NCBI RefSeq assembly: GCF_020523795.1 | Contig: NZ_JAJALI010000001.1 | Span: 372,001 to 436,000 of the forward strand | Length of the DNA stretch: 64,000 nucleotides | Reading direction: 5' to 3' | From: Ancylobacter sp. Lp-2 | Lineage (GTDB): Bacteria > Pseudomonadota > Alphaproteobacteria > Rhizobiales > Xanthobacteraceae | In this document: positions 8,918-22,263 of the stretch, piece after piece | Layout: each line of letters begins with the position of its first letter | Numbering within the stretch: position 1 is the first letter of the stretch | Notes under the pieces: model-generated | Told to the model about the DNA's origin: nothing | Seen by the model: only the letters and a program-made list of their open reading frames with translations | Databases searched by the model: none | Translations under genes and position numbers: made by a program

Positions 8918-9943
8918 ATGGTCGCGGTCAGGCCCGGCGACGTCGAGGCCACGCTGTCGCGCATCGATCCGCTGCGGCCGGTGCTGCTGCTGTTCGGGCC
9001 GGACACCGGGTTGGTGCGCGAGCGCGCCCGCATCTTCCTCGCCAAGGCCGGGGAAGGCTCCACCGATCCGTTCGGGCTGGTGCGGATCGACGGCGACGAC
9101 ATCGCCGGCGATCCCGGCCGGCTGGTCGACGAAGCCGGCACGGTGGCGCTGTTCGGCGGCCGGCGGGTGATCTCGGTACGTGCCGGCTCCAAGAACATCG
9201 TTCCCGCCGTCGAGTCGCTGCTGGCCATGCCGGGTCTCGACGCGGTGGTGGTGATCGAGGCCGGCGACCTCAAGAAGGGCGCGCCGCTGCGGGCCAGCTG
9301 CGAATCCTCGCCGCGCGCCAATGCCGTCGCCTGCTACGCCGACAGCGAGCGCGATCTCGCCCGGCTGATCGACACCATGACCGCTAGCGCCGGGATCGCC
9401 ATCGACCGCGACGCCCGAGAGGAGCTGATGTCGCTGCTCGGCGGCGACCGTCTCGCCTCGCGCGGCGAGGTCGAGAAGCTGCTGCTCTACGTCGCCGGCG
9501 AGCCGCGCATCACCGCCCAGCATGTGCGCGACATCGTCGGCGATGCCTCGGCGCTCGCGCTCGACGAGGTGGTCGACAACGCGCTCGCCGGCCTCTCGGC
9601 CGAGTCCGCTACCGCCTACCGCAAGGCGCTGGGCGAAGGCATGCGCGGCGACGTTATCCTCGGCTCGGTGGCCCGCGCCGCCCAGGGGCTGCATCTGATG
9701 CGGCTCGGCATCGAGGCGGGCGGCAGCGTCGAGCGGGCCATGGAGGGTGCCCGCCCGGCGATCCATTTCCGCCGCAAGCCGCTGGTCGAGAAGGCGCTGC
9801 GCTCCTGGACCGCCGCCCGGTTGGAAAAGGCGCTGCTCGCCGTCGACGACGCCCTGCTCGCCGCGCGCCGTAACGCATTGCTCGGGCCGGAGCTGGCCGA
9901 GCGCGCGCTGTTTCAGCTCGCCGCCGCCGCCCGGCGCGGCTGA
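8918..9943 (+). CDS. holA: DNA polymerase III subunit delta
   Basis: A 341-residue clamp-loader subunit that opens the beta sliding clamp. The N-terminal region has LLLFGPDTGLVRERARIF and FGGRRVISVRAGSKN, which match the family, and the alpha-helical collar domain follows (about 210-335). It lies directly after lptE on the same strand. It is convergent with parB with only 34 bases between them; I see no clear terminator there. Confidence 0.95.
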   Translation: MVAVRPGDVEATLSRIDPLRPVLLLFGPDTGLVRERARIFLAKAGEGSTDPFGLVRIDGDDIAGDPGRLVDEAGTVALFGGRRVISVRAGSKNIVPAVESLLAMPGLDAVVVIEAGDLKKGAPLRASCESSPRANAVACYADSERDLARLIDTMTASAGIAIDRDAREELMSLLGGDRLASRGEVEKLLLYVAGEPRITAQHVRDIVGDASALALDEVVDNALAGLSAESATAYRKALGEGMRGDVILGSVARAAQGLHLMRLGIEAGGSVERAMEGARPAIHFRRKPLVEKALRSWTAARLEKALLAVDDALLAARRNALLGPELAERALFQLAAAARRG

Positions 9944-9977
9944 GCGCCGTTCGTTTCGCTATCGAATCGGAAGCGGA

Positions 9978-10889
9978 TCAGCCCGCCGACAGCCGGCGGC
10001 ACAGCTCGTCGAGTTGCTCCAGCGAGGCGTAGCGGATGCGGAGCTCGCCGGCCTTGCCGTCATGGCGCAGGCTGACCGTGAGGCCGAGTACATCCGACAG
10101 CTGCTTCTCCAGCGCCTTGGTGTCGGCATCGACCTCGCGCGGCGTGCGCGACTTGCGCGCCGGCTTGCCCTCGGCCTGCGCCTTCGCCTCGTTGAGCTCC
10201 TGCGCGAGCGCCTCGACGGCGCGCACATTCAGCCCCTGCTCGACAATGGCGCGGGCGATGGTCTCCGGGTCGTCCTGCGTCAGCAGCGCCCTCGCATGGC
10301 CCGCCGACAGCCGCCCATCGGCGAGATAGGCCTTCACGCTGTCCGGCAGCTTCAGGAGCCGCAGCGTGTTGGCGACATGCGAGCGGCTCTTGCCGATCAC
10401 CCGCGCCAAATCGTTCTGCGAATAGTCGAACTGGTCGGCGAGTTCCTGGTAGCCCGCCGCCTCTTCCAGCGGGTTGAGGTCGGCGCGCTGGACGTTCTCG
10501 ATGATGGCGATTTCCAGCGCCTCGCGATCGGAGACGTCGACGACGACGATCGGCACCTCGTGCAGGCCGGCGCGCTGCGAGGCGCGCCAGCGGCGCTCGC
10601 CGGCGACGATCTCATAGGCGTCGCGCTGGCCCGCCTGCTGGCGCACCACGATCGGCTGGATGATGCCGCGCTCGCGGATCGAATTGGCGAGATCCTCGAG
10701 ATCCGCCTCGACGAAGGTCCGGCGCGGATTGCGCGGGTTCGGCCGCAGGAAGGCCACCGGCACCCGCCGCGCCGCGCCCGAAGGCGCCGCCCGTTCCGAC
10801 GCCGCCGGGCTGTCGTCACCGAAATCGCCGATCAGCGCCGCCAGACCGCGACCCAGCCGCGAACGGCCACCATCTTCCGCCATTGCCAT
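9978..10889 (-). CDS. parB: Chromosome partitioning protein ParB
   Basis: A 303-residue centromere-binding protein and CTP-dependent DNA clamp. The N-terminal ParB/Srx domain contains GERRWRAS (near residue 105), the CTP-binding signature; the central helix-turn-helix includes IGKSRSHVANTLRLLKLP, which reads parS; the C-terminal 60 residues form the dimerisation domain. It follows parA on the same strand with a 19-base gap. Its likely targets in this window are the parS sites at 12475, 14664, 14723 and 30144, and possibly 41765. Confidence 0.97.
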   Translation of the reverse strand: MAMAEDGGRSRLGRGLAALIGDFGDDSPAASERAAPSGAARRVPVAFLRPNPRNPRRTFVEADLEDLANSIRERGIIQPIVVRQQAGQRDAYEIVAGERRWRASQRAGLHEVPIVVVDVSDREALEIAIIENVQRADLNPLEEAAGYQELADQFDYSQNDLARVIGKSRSHVANTLRLLKLPDSVKAYLADGRLSAGHARALLTQDDPETIARAIVEQGLNVRAVEALAQELNEAKAQAEGKPARKSRTPREVDADTKALEKQLSDVLGLTVSLRHDGKAGELRIRYASLEQLDELCRRLSAG

Positions 10890-10908
10890 GGAGCGCTCCC
10901 AGAACCCT

Positions 10909-11796
10909 TCAGACCGTCGCCGACGCGCGCAGATTGCGCTCGCGCTGGATTATTTCGGATGCGAGACGAAGATAGGCCTGCGACCCCACGCATTTGAGAT
11001 CGTAGAGCAGCACCGGCTTGCCATAGGACGGCGCTTCCGACACCCGGACATTGCGCGGGATGATCGTCTCGTAGACCTTCTCGCCCATGAACTGCCGCAC
11101 ATCCTCGACCACCTGGTTAGACAGGTTGTTGCGGGCGTCGAACATGGTGAGCACCACGCCATGGATCGACAGGCCGGGATTCAGCGTCTGCCGCACCTGC
11201 TCCACCGTCTTCAGCAGTTGCGACAATCCTTCCAGCGCGAAGAACTCGCATTGCAGCGGCACCAGAATGGCGTTCGCCGCCGCCATGGCGTTGACGGTGA
11301 TCAGGTTCAGCGACGGCGGGCAGTCGATCAGCACATAGCTGAACTCGAAGGATTCGTTACGCAGATGAGACGAATCCGTGTTCAGCCGCCGCACCGCGTC
11401 GCGCAGCCGATAGGCACGGTCGCGCACGGTGGCCAGCTCCAGCTCCAGGCCGGAGAGATCCATGGTGGACGGCGCGATATGCAGCCGCGGCACCGCGGTC
11501 GGCAGCGCCGCCTGCCGCAGCGTCGCCTCGCCGCACATCACGTCATAGGTGGAGATGCGCCGGTCGCGCCGCTCGATGCCGAGCCCGGTCGAGGCATTGC
11601 CCTGCGGGTCGAGATCGATGATCAGCACCGTCTCGCCGATAGCGGCCAGCGCGGTGCCGAGATTGATCGCGGTGGTGGTCTTGCCGACCCCGCCCTTCTG
11701 GTTGGCCAGAGCCAGCACCCGCGGCACCGTCGCCGGCGCGCGCGGCGCCAGCGAGGCCGCCTCGCCGGATATCGTTTCGTCGCCGATTTCGCTCAT
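10909..11796 (-). CDS. parA: Chromosome partitioning ATPase ParA
   Basis: A 295-residue deviant Walker-A ATPase. The P-loop reads KGGVGKTTTAINLG (near residue 34), with DLDPQGNAS (Walker A') and VLIDCPPS (Walker B) after it. An N-terminal extension of about 25 residues is Ala/Glu-rich. ParA forms a nucleoid-bound gradient that moves ParB-parS complexes and so the replicated origins. It lies between rsmG and parB, the standard alphaproteobacterial order, and is probably co-transcribed with parB. Confidence 0.97.
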   Translation of the reverse strand: MSEIGDETISGEAASLAPRAPATVPRVLALANQKGGVGKTTTAINLGTALAAIGETVLIIDLDPQGNASTGLGIERRDRRISTYDVMCGEATLRQAALPTAVPRLHIAPSTMDLSGLELELATVRDRAYRLRDAVRRLNTDSSHLRNESFEFSYVLIDCPPSLNLITVNAMAAANAILVPLQCEFFALEGLSQLLKTVEQVRQTLNPGLSIHGVVLTMFDARNNLSNQVVEDVRQFMGEKVYETIIPRNVRVSEAPSYGKPVLLYDLKCVGSQAYLRLASEIIQRERNLRASATV

Positions 11797-11862
11797 GGTC
11801 CGTTCCCGCTTTCGGTGAACCGCCTCTGGTCCGGCCTTCCCAGGCCAATCTCGCGCCGGCTC

Positions 11863-12540
11863 TCAGCCGCCGTGCCGTGTCGATCCGCTCGGATCGCGAT
11901 CCAACGGCACCGCCCGTTCGACCATCAGGATGCGCCCGCCGGGATCGGTGAGGCTCTCGGTAATCCTGGCGTCGATTCTCCAAGATTTAGATGACTCGGT
12001 CAATTCGTTATCAACATCTTGTCCCTTCAAAAACAGGCCGCGCGCGCCCTGCGCCAGGAAGGGATAGCTGAGTTCGAGCAGTTTCGGCAGCGGCGCCAGC
12101 GCCCGGGCGGAGACGATCTCCACCCCGGCGGCGATCTTCGACGCCACCTGCTCGATGCGCATCGGCAGTACGGTGGCCGGCAGTTCGGCGATCCGCGCCG
12201 CCTCGCGCAGGAACGCTGCCTTGCGGCTGTCGCTCTCCACCAGCGTCACGTCGGCGCCGTCGCGCTCCGCCAGCACTGCCGCCACCACCAGCCCGGGGAA
12301 GCCGCCGCCAGAGCCGAGATCGACCCAGCGCGTCGCCTCGCCAGCCAGCGGCACCAGCTGCAGCGAATCGGCGATGTGGCGGGTCCACAGTTTCGGCAGC
12401 GTGCCCGGCGCCACCAGGTTGATGGTGCGCTGCCACTTCTCCAGGAGCGCGGCAATAGCGACCAGGCGGTCCTCTGTTTCACGTGAAACAGGGGTCAGCG
12501 CCAGGGCGCGGCGGCGGTCGTCCGAATCGGCGGTCATCAT
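11863..12540 (-). CDS. rsmG: 16S rRNA (guanine-527-N7)-methyltransferase RsmG (GidB)
   Basis: A 225-residue SAM-dependent methyltransferase that makes m7G527 in 16S rRNA. The SAM-binding loop is [16 protein letters not shown] (near residue 68), followed by [14 protein letters not shown] and [15 protein letters not shown]. The codons for Pro-Val-Ser-Arg-Glu-Thr-Glu (about 17-23) are a perfect parS site, an arrangement conserved in many alphaproteobacteria. It starts at either of two adjacent Met codons. It is upstream of parA and about 120 bases downstream of mnmG. Confidence 0.96.
   Translation of the reverse strand: MMTADSDDRRRALALTPVSRETEDRLVAIAALLEKWQRTINLVAPGTLPKLWTRHIADSLQLVPLAGEATRWVDLGSGGGFPGLVVAAVLAERDGADVTLVESDSRKAAFLREAARIAELPATVLPMRIEQVASKIAAGVEIVSARALAPLPKLLELSYPFLAQGARGLFLKGQDVDNELTESSKSWRIDARITESLTDPGGRILMVERAVPLDRDPSGSTRHGG
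12475..12490. other. parS centromere site (perfect consensus) inside rsmG
   Basis: The 16-mer TGTTTCACGTGAAACA is the universal parS palindrome with no mismatch. It lies inside the 5' part of rsmG, 0.7 kb upstream of parA and about 10 kb from the proposed origin. ParB should load here and spread. Confidence 0.95.
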
Positions 12541-12660
12541 GGCGCCAGCATAGCGCGGGCGGGCGGGTCGGTAAAAACCCGGCGGGCCTTTCCGCGTGCT
12601 TATTCCGGCCGCTGTGTCGCGCCGGCAGCGTCAGCACACTCTACGCGGCGGCTTTCGATG

Positions 12661-14511
12661 TCAGCGCGCCCGGCGCGCATGCGCCGCCAGCAATGCCAGC
12701 GCCGCCGGTGTCATGCCGTCGATGCGCCCGGCCTGGCCAATGGTACGGGGCCGAATCGATTCCAGCTTGGCCTTGATCTCGTTGGAAATCCCGGCCAGCC
12801 CGCGATAGTCCAGCTCCGGCAGCTCGGCCGCTTCCTCGCGGCGGAACGACGCGATGTCCGCCTCCTGCCGGTGCAGGTAGACGGCATATTTGGCGTCGAT
12901 CTCCACCTGCTCGCCGATACCCGCATCTTCGGCCGACGCTTCCGGCCAGATGCGGCAGATATCGGCCCAGCCGACATGCGGGTAGGACAACAGGTCGAAG
13001 GCGCTGCGCCGCTGGCCGTCGCGATTGAGCGTCAGCCCGTGGCGGTCGCCCTCGGCCGGGGTCAGCGACACCGAGCGGCTCCAGTCCCGCACCCGCTGCA
13101 GCGCCTCGAGCTTGCCGGCGAACAGCCGCTCGCGCACGCCGCCGACCAGCCCGAGCTCGACGCCGCGTGCGGTCAGCCGCTGGTCGGCATTATCAGCCCG
13201 AAGCGACAGCCGGTATTCGGCGCGCGAGGTGAACATGCGATAGGGCTCGCTCACCCCGCGGGTGACGAGGTCGTCCAGCATCACGCCGATATAGGCAACG
13301 CTGCGGTCGAAGGTGGCGCCGTTCATGCCGGCCGCCCGCCGCGCCGCGTTGAGCCCGGCGACCAGCCCTTGCGCCGCCGCCTCCTCATAGCCGGTGGTGC
13401 CGTTGATCTGCCCGGCGAGGAACAGGCCCGGCGCCTTCTTCGCCTCCAGCGTGGCGGCGAGCTCGCGCGGATCGACATGGTCGTACTCGATGGCGTAGCC
13501 CGGCCGCAGCATCACCACCTTCTCCAGCCCGGGAATGGTAGCGAGCAGCGTCCGCTGCACCTCTTCCGGCAGCGAGGTGGAGATGCCGTTCGGATAGACC
13601 GTGGGGTCGTCGAGCCCCTCCGGCTCGAGGAAGATCTGGTGCCCCTCGCGCTCGCCGAAGCGGACGATCTTGTCCTCGATCGACGGGCAGTAGCGCGGGC
13701 CGACGCTCTTGATATTGCCGGAATACATCGCCGAGCGGCCGATATTGGCGCGGATCGCCTCATGCGTCGCCGGGGTGGTGCGGGTGATGCCGCACTCCAC
13801 CTGCGGATTGGTGATGCGCTCGGTCAGCGCCGAAAACGGCTCTGGCGGCTCGTCGCCCGGCTGCATCTCCAGCGATGCCCAGTCGATGGTACGGCCGTCG
13901 AGGCGCGGCGGCGTGCCGGTCTTCAGCCGCCCGAGCGTCAGGCCGAGCCGCGCCAGCGTATCGGAGAGCCCGAGCGCCGGCGCCTCGCCCATCCGCCCGG
14001 CCGGGGTCTGCCGGTCGCCGATATGGATGAGGCCGTTGAGGAAGGTACCGGTGGTCAGCACCACCGCGCCGGCGGTCAGCGTACGGCCGTCGCGCAGCAG
14101 CGCGCCGGCGATGCGACCGGCCTGGATGACGAGGTCGTGCGCCTCGCCCTCGATGACGGTGAGGTTCGGCTGCGCCGCTATCGCCGCCTGCATGGCGCGG
14201 GCATAGAGCTTGCGGTCGGCCTGCGCGCGCGGCCCCCGCACGGCCGGACCCTTGCGGCGGTTGAGCAGGCGAAACTGGATGCCGCCCTGGTCGGCGACCC
14301 GGCCCATCAGCCCGTCCAGCGCATCGATCTCGCGCACCAGATGCCCCTTGCCGAGTCCGCCGATCGCCGGATTGCACGACATGGCGCCGATGGTGTCGCG
14401 ACGATGGGTGATCAGCGCCGTGCGGGCGCCGACGCGCGCAGCAGCCGCCGCCGCTTCGGTTCCGGCATGGCCGCCGCCGATCACCAGCACGTCGAAACGC
14501 GTGTCGCTCAT
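12661..14511 (-). CDS. mnmG: tRNA U34 carboxymethylaminomethyl-modifying enzyme MnmG (GidA)
   Basis: A 616-residue FAD- and NADH-dependent enzyme that works with MnmE to modify wobble U34 of several tRNAs. The Rossmann dinucleotide fold starts at [15 protein letters not shown] (about 12-26). The family segments [24 protein letters not shown] and [19 protein letters not shown] [12 protein letters not shown] are present, and the C-terminal helical domain has LPELDYRGL. It follows mnmE on the same strand with a 297-base gap holding two parS-like sites. Confidence 0.98.
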   Translation of the reverse strand: MSDTRFDVLVIGGGHAGTEAAAAAARVGARTALITHRRDTIGAMSCNPAIGGLGKGHLVREIDALDGLMGRVADQGGIQFRLLNRRKGPAVRGPRAQADRKLYARAMQAAIAAQPNLTVIEGEAHDLVIQAGRIAGALLRDGRTLTAGAVVLTTGTFLNGLIHIGDRQTPAGRMGEAPALGLSDTLARLGLTLGRLKTGTPPRLDGRTIDWASLEMQPGDEPPEPFSALTERITNPQVECGITRTTPATHEAIRANIGRSAMYSGNIKSVGPRYCPSIEDKIVRFGEREGHQIFLEPEGLDDPTVYPNGISTSLPEEVQRTLLATIPGLEKVVMLRPGYAIEYDHVDPRELAATLEAKKAPGLFLAGQINGTTGYEEAAAQGLVAGLNAARRAAGMNGATFDRSVAYIGVMLDDLVTRGVSEPYRMFTSRAEYRLSLRADNADQRLTARGVELGLVGGVRERLFAGKLEALQRVRDWSRSVSLTPAEGDRHGLTLNRDGQRRSAFDLLSYPHVGWADICRIWPEASAEDAGIGEQVEIDAKYAVYLHRQEADIASFRREEAAELPELDYRGLAGISNEIKAKLESIRPRTIGQAGRIDGMTPAALALLAAHARRAR

Positions 14512-14663
14512 TGCATTCGGTCCTTCGGGAGTGTCGGCGGGAGTTGAAGCGCCAATTCCGCCGTGACGTCAAGCCGGACGGCCTCCCGGCGCCGGCGGCA
14601 TCGGGCCGGGACAGGTCCGCCGGGGGTCGCTGCACGGGGTGGCGTTAAGCAGCTCTTTACCCT

Positions 14664-14677
14664 GATTCACGTGAAAC
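14664..14677. other. Variant parS site (mnmG-mnmE gap, copy 1)
   Basis: GATTCACGTGAAAC matches the parS core with one change from consensus (A for T at position 3 of the 16-mer). It lies in the 297-base non-coding gap between mnmG and mnmE (14512-14808) and is a perfect 14-bp inverted repeat of the copy at 14723-14736. Apart from these two sites I see nothing certain in the gap; the mnmG promoter should also be here. Confidence 0.72.
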
Positions 14678-14722
14678 AATTCGGCGGCGAATCGATGAAG
14701 TCGCGCGCGAGCCCAAGGCACG

Positions 14723-14736
14723 GTTTCACGTGAATC
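14723..14736. other. Variant parS site (mnmG-mnmE gap, copy 2, inverted)
   Basis: GTTTCACGTGAATC is the exact reverse complement of the copy at 14664-14677, 45 bases away. The central TTTCACGTGAA is intact. As a 16-mer it has three mismatches from the parS consensus, so it may be a weaker ParB site. Confidence 0.6.
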
Positions 14737-14808
14737 CACCCCCACGTGGCGACGCCGGACCCGGTGACCCGCCCACCCGTCACCGGCACGCCCTCATGTC
14801 CCCGACCG

Positions 14809-16206
14809 TCACTTGCCAATGCAGAACTCGCGGAACACCACGTCGAGCAGGTCCTCGACATCGATGGCGCCGGTCACCCGGCCGAGCGCACGGGCGGCGA
14901 GCCGCAGCTCCTCGGCGATCAGCTCGTCGCTCAGCGTCTCCCAACCGGATAGCGCCTGCCCGAGATGGCCGGCCGCCTCGGCGACCGCGCCGCGCTGGCG
15001 CTCGCGGATCAGCGCCGGGTGCTCGGCACCGGCCGCCCGCGCCGCGACGAAACCGGCCAGCGCCGTGGTGAGCGCGTCGAGCCCTTCCCCCGTGCGCGCC
15101 GAGACCGGGAACGCCCGCGCCGCGCCCGGCAGCCGCGCGGCGACCTCAGCGAGGTCGCTCTTGTTGAGCACCAGCCACACTTCCGCGCCCGGCGGCGGGT
15201 CGATCTCCGCCGCGACCTCGCCAGCGCCGCCAATGCTGCCGTCATGCACCCACAGCACCAGGTCGGCCGCCTCGATCCGCGCCCGCGCCCGGCGGATGCC
15301 CTCGGCTTCCACCATCCCCGTCGCCTCGCGCAGACCGGCAGTGTCGATGAGGATCGCCTTGTGGCCGTCGAGGTCGAGTGCCGCTTCCAGCACGTCACGA
15401 GTGGTGCCCGGCTCGTCGGAGACGATGGCGACGTCGCGCGCCGCCAGCGCGTTCATCAGCGACGATTTGCCGGCATTGGGGCGTCCGGCGATGGCCAGCG
15501 CCGCCCCCTCGCGCACCATGGCGCCGCGCCGGTCGGCCAGCGCTTGCTGCAATTCGGCCAGCAGCGACTGAAGTCCCGGACGGGCCAGCGCCCGCGCCTC
15601 GGCCGGCACGTCCTCCTCGTCGGCGAAGTCGATGCCGGCCTCGACCAGCGCCATGCCGCGCACCAGCGTCGTGCGCCAGGCCGTGACCCGGTCGGCGAGA
15701 TGACCGAAGGCGTGCGCCAGGGCCTGCCGGCGCTGCTGCGCCGTCTCGGCGGCGATCAGGTCGGCGAGGCCCTCCGCCTCGGCGAGGCTCATCCGGCCAT
15801 TGAGGAAGGCGCGACGGGAGAATTCGCCGCGCTCGGCCGCCCGCAGCCCTGGCAGCGCGAACAGAGCCGCCAGCACGGCGGCAACCACCGCCCGCCCGCC
15901 ATGCACCTGGAACTCGGCCATGTCCTCGCCGGTGGCGCTGCCCGGCCCGGGGAACCACAGCACCAGCGCCGAATCCAGCCCCTCGCCGGTGCTGGGATCG
16001 GTGAGGCGGGCAAGGCTCGCACGGCGCGGTGGCGGCAGACGTCCGGCCAGTGCCGTCACCGCCGTCCCGGCCTGCGGACCGGAGACCCGGATCACCGCCA
16101 CCGCCGCCGCGCCCGTGCCGCTCGACACCGCCGCGATGGTGTCCCGGACGCCGCCCTGCGGGGTGCCCGCTTCAGGGGCGATTCTGCTTTCTTCCTGTCC
16201 GCTCAC
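14809..16206 (-). CDS. mnmE: tRNA modification GTPase MnmE (TrmE)
   Basis: A 465-residue protein. It has an N-terminal formyl-tetrahydrofolate-binding domain (about 20-135), a helical domain, an inserted Ras-like G domain with P-loop GRPNAGKSS (near 240), DEPGTTRD (switch), DTAGLRE and NKSD, and the C-terminal CIGK motif whose Cys is required for tRNA modification. It is the partner of MnmG. The first 20 residues are an unconserved extension. It is divergent from the adjacent thioredoxin-like gene. Confidence 0.97.
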   Translation of the reverse strand: MSGQEESRIAPEAGTPQGGVRDTIAAVSSGTGAAAVAVIRVSGPQAGTAVTALAGRLPPPRRASLARLTDPSTGEGLDSALVLWFPGPGSATGEDMAEFQVHGGRAVVAAVLAALFALPGLRAAERGEFSRRAFLNGRMSLAEAEGLADLIAAETAQQRRQALAHAFGHLADRVTAWRTTLVRGMALVEAGIDFADEEDVPAEARALARPGLQSLLAELQQALADRRGAMVREGAALAIAGRPNAGKSSLMNALAARDVAIVSDEPGTTRDVLEAALDLDGHKAILIDTAGLREATGMVEAEGIRRARARIEAADLVLWVHDGSIGGAGEVAAEIDPPPGAEVWLVLNKSDLAEVAARLPGAARAFPVSARTGEGLDALTTALAGFVAARAAGAEHPALIRERQRGAVAEAAGHLGQALSGWETLSDELIAEELRLAARALGRVTGAIDVEDLLDVVFREFCIGK

Positions 16207-16272
16207 CGGCTACGCCCTAAGTTGAAGATTCGCCATTTGCGCCCGATGCCCTCGTCCGACGGGAGAGACGCC

Positions 16273-18306
<2,034 letters not shown>

Positions 18307-18625
18307 ACCGGGCGAAGACGCAGGCCGTGCGCATCCTGTGCGCAAGCCTGTGGATAAATCGGGGACAAAACCACCCGATCGCCACAACGCCCCACAAATC
18401 GTCCGTGGCGGCGAAACCGGCTTTTACGACCCATCCATCGGATCGCTCCCGAAACGGCCGTCCTGAGTCAAATGTGAGAGGCATCATTCCGGTAGCGAAT
18501 CGATCCCGTGACTCGCTGCGGTTGCCGAAAACCAACCGATTTCGCACGGGTGATGGGAGCGAACTTCATCCGCCGCGACAAACCGCATCGGCACCATGTG
18601 GAAAACCGCCAGACGCGGTCCACCC
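18307..18625. other. 319-base intergenic region with DnaA boxes
   Basis: It lies between the convergent thioredoxin-like and small membrane protein genes. It contains a perfect DnaA box in reverse orientation, TGTGGATAA (18349-18357), and a one-mismatch box, TGTGGAAAA (18597-18605). I see no coding sequence and no clear terminator. It could be a DnaA-titrating or secondary DnaA-binding region. I prefer the hemE-ppsR gap as the origin because of gene orientation and synteny. Confidence 0.45.
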
Positions 18626-19045
18626 TCACCCGAGCCGGCGGGTGCGACGCTTGTCGACGTCCTGGCGGTCGAACCGGCTATTGGCGAAGGCCAGCGGCAC
18701 GATGATCGCCAGCGCGGCGCACAGATCGGCCTGCAGCACGTAGAAGCCGCCGAGTTCCTCGCGGATCGCCGCGCCAATCACCGGGTCGGCGAGCTCGGCG
18801 ATGATCAGCGACACCGCGAAGGCCACCGGCACCCACAGCATCAGCGGCAGCCACCAGCGCCGGCACGACATGGCAAGGCTCAGTCCGGCGATGGTCAGCA
18901 GCGTGATCCACAGCACCGCGGCCGGCGGCTCGCGCTCGGCCATGCCGCCGGTGATCGGAGCGGCGAGGGCAGAGGCGACCGGCAAGATCCAACTCGCCAG
19001 CAAGATCGAACTTGCCGGAACGAGAAGGCTCCGCCGCATCGCCAT
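18626..19045 (-). CDS. Small multi-pass membrane protein of unknown function
   Basis: A 139-residue protein I do not recognise. An N-terminal hydrophobic segment (about 7-30) could be a signal peptide or first helix. Three more hydrophobic segments lie near 43-60, 64-85 and 100-122, and the C-terminus is basic (DRQDVDKRRTRRLG). A GGAG lies about eight bases before the ATG. It is upstream-adjacent to nothing on its own strand except rho, which precedes it by 98 bases, so read-through from rho is possible. No catalytic motif is visible. Confidence 0.7.
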   Translation of the reverse strand: MAMRRSLLVPASSILLASWILPVASALAAPITGGMAEREPPAAVLWITLLTIAGLSLAMSCRRWWLPLMLWVPVAFAVSLIIAELADPVIGAAIREELGGFYVLQADLCAALAIIVPLAFANSRFDRQDVDKRRTRRLG

Positions 19046-19143
19046 GGCCGTCTCCGCTTCCAGAGGTTCGCCGATCCGCCGCAGATTTCCGGGTCAGCAC
19101 CGCCGGCCTTCGCCGGCCGGTGCTTCCCGCCAGGTAGTCGCCG

Positions 19144-20409
<1,266 letters not shown>

Positions 20410-20683
20410 GGGAAAGGGCCTCGGTGTTTGGATGTTTCCGGGGGATCGAGATCCGGCCCGGACAATCGGGGAGTAAGGGAAGCGCTGGTCTGCGGACCGG
20501 GCCGGCAAGAAGCCCGCCTCCTGTCCGACCCATCGGCCGGCACCGGGGAAGATGCCGATAAAAGCGATGCGTCAGCCAGCTTCGTGGAAGAGATCGCACC
20601 ATAGGCAAGCCCGCGATTCCGCGCAAGCCCACCCGGCACGGTTTCCGCGCGCCGTCACGGCGGCGGCGAACACGGAAGCGCGA

Positions 20684-21118
20684 TCAGAACGGTTTCACCA
20701 CCACCAGGATCACGATGGCGATCATCAGCAGCGTCGGCACCTCGTTGGCGACCCGGTAGAACCGCGCCGAGCGGGTGTTGCGATCCTCAGCGAAATCCCG
20801 CACCCGCGCGGTCAGGAAGCCGTGGAAGCCGCTCATCGCCAACACCAGCGCCAATTTGGCGTGGAACCACGGCGCCACCCACCAGCCGCCCTGCCAGGCC
20901 AGCCACAGCCCGGCCAGCCAGGTGACACCCATGGCCGGGTTGATGATCGCCTTGAGCAGCCGCCGTTCCATGACCTTGAAGGTCTCGGATTGCGGCGAAC
21001 CCGCCGGCGCGTCGCAGTGATAGACCATCAGCCGCGGCAGATAGAGCATGCCCGCCATCCAGGAGATGACGGCGAGGATGTGCAGCGCCTTGATCCAGTC
21101 GTAGAGCATCCAGGACAA
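20684..21118 (-). CDS. hemJ: Protoporphyrinogen IX oxidase HemJ (UPF0093)
   Basis: A 144-residue membrane protein with four predicted helices. The family signature is at the N-terminus: WIKALHILAVISWMAGMLYLPRL, whose His10-region and Arg are part of the heme-dependent active site of HemJ. It oxidises protoporphyrinogen IX to protoporphyrin IX in bacteria lacking HemG/HemY. It sits next to hemE, an earlier enzyme of the pathway, on the same strand, with an 89-base gap, and upstream of rho. Confidence 0.93.
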   Translation of the reverse strand: MSWMLYDWIKALHILAVISWMAGMLYLPRLMVYHCDAPAGSPQSETFKVMERRLLKAIINPAMGVTWLAGLWLAWQGGWWVAPWFHAKLALVLAMSGFHGFLTARVRDFAEDRNTRSARFYRVANEVPTLLMIAIVILVVVKPF

Positions 21119-21207
21119 TTCCGGCAGAAGGACGGGCGGTTCTGCATCCGGACGGGCGACGAGTCAAAGCCTGAGGCGCTTCCGGGAACCGGAGCCGCCG
21201 GGAAAGG

Positions 21208-22263
21208 CTAAAAACCCCTTACCCGCTTCAGCATCTGCTCGACATGGGCGATCGGCGTCTCCGGTCGGATACCGTGCCCGAGATTGAAGATATGCGCCGC
21301 GCCACGCAGATCCGCCATCAGCGCGTCGATGGCGGCGTCGAGGCCCGCGCCGCCGGCGATCAGCGCCAGCGGATCGAGATTGCCCTGCAGCGCCACCTTG
21401 CCGCCGAGCGCGAGCCGCACCGCCTTGCGCTCGGCTGTCCAGTCGAGCCCGACCGCGTCGACCCCGGTTTCCTCGACGAGGCGGGTGAGCCCGGCCGGTG
21501 TCGCCCCCTTCGGAAAGGCGATGATGCGGGCATCCGGCCGCTTCGTCCTCACCAGCCGCACCAGCCGCGCGATCGGCCGGATCGTCCACCGCACGAAACT
21601 CTCCGGGTCGAGGACGCCGGACCATGAATCGAAAATCTGCACCGCGTCGGCGCCGGCTTCCAACTGCCCGACGAGGTAGTCGGCGGAGACCTCGACCAGC
21701 CGGTCGATCAGGGTGTCGAAGAAGGCGGGATCCGTCAGCGAGGCGAGGCGGGCCGGCGCCTGGTCGGGGGTGCCGCGCCCGGCGATCATATAGGTCGCCA
21801 CCGTCCAGGGCGCGCCGCAGAAGCCGAGCAACGCGGTCTCGGCCAGCAGGCTGGCGCGGATCTTCGCCACCGCCTCGAAGACCGGCGAAGTGCGGGAGGG
21901 ATCCAGCGTCTCGCGCAAACCCTTGAGATCGCTCAGGCTCTTGACCGGATCGAGCCGCGGCCCCTCGCCGGTTTCGAAAGCGAGCTTCATGCCGAGGGCG
22001 TGCGGCACCACCAGAATGTCGGAGAACAAAATCGCCGCGTCGAAGCCGAACCGTCGGATGGGTTGTAGCGTTACCTCGGTGGCATAGTCGGGATTGTAGC
22101 AGAGGGACAGGAAGTCGCCGGCCTTGGCGCGCAGCTCGCGATATTCCGGCAGATACCGACCGGCCTGGCGCATCATCCAGACCGGCGTGCGATCCGGGAC
22201 ATGGCCGGCGAGAGCCTGAAGGATGATCGATCGAGGAAGCATGTCGTCCACCGCGTCCTTCAT
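21208..22263 (-). CDS. hemE: Uroporphyrinogen decarboxylase
   Basis: A 351-residue enzyme that decarboxylates the four acetate groups of uroporphyrinogen III to give coproporphyrinogen III. Signatures are [17 protein letters not shown] (about 27-43, containing the catalytic Arg residues), [13 protein letters not shown] (catalytic Asp) and [13 protein letters not shown]. It is the gene immediately left of the proposed origin and is transcribed away from it. Confidence 0.98.
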   Translation of the reverse strand: MKDAVDDMLPRSIILQALAGHVPDRTPVWMMRQAGRYLPEYRELRAKAGDFLSLCYNPDYATEVTLQPIRRFGFDAAILFSDILVVPHALGMKLAFETGEGPRLDPVKSLSDLKGLRETLDPSRTSPVFEAVAKIRASLLAETALLGFCGAPWTVATYMIAGRGTPDQAPARLASLTDPAFFDTLIDRLVEVSADYLVGQLEAGADAVQIFDSWSGVLDPESFVRWTIRPIARLVRLVRTKRPDARIIAFPKGATPAGLTRLVEETGVDAVGLDWTAERKAVRLALGGKVALQGNLDPLALIAGGAGLDAAIDALMADLRGAAHIFNLGHGIRPETPIAHVEQMLKRVRGF

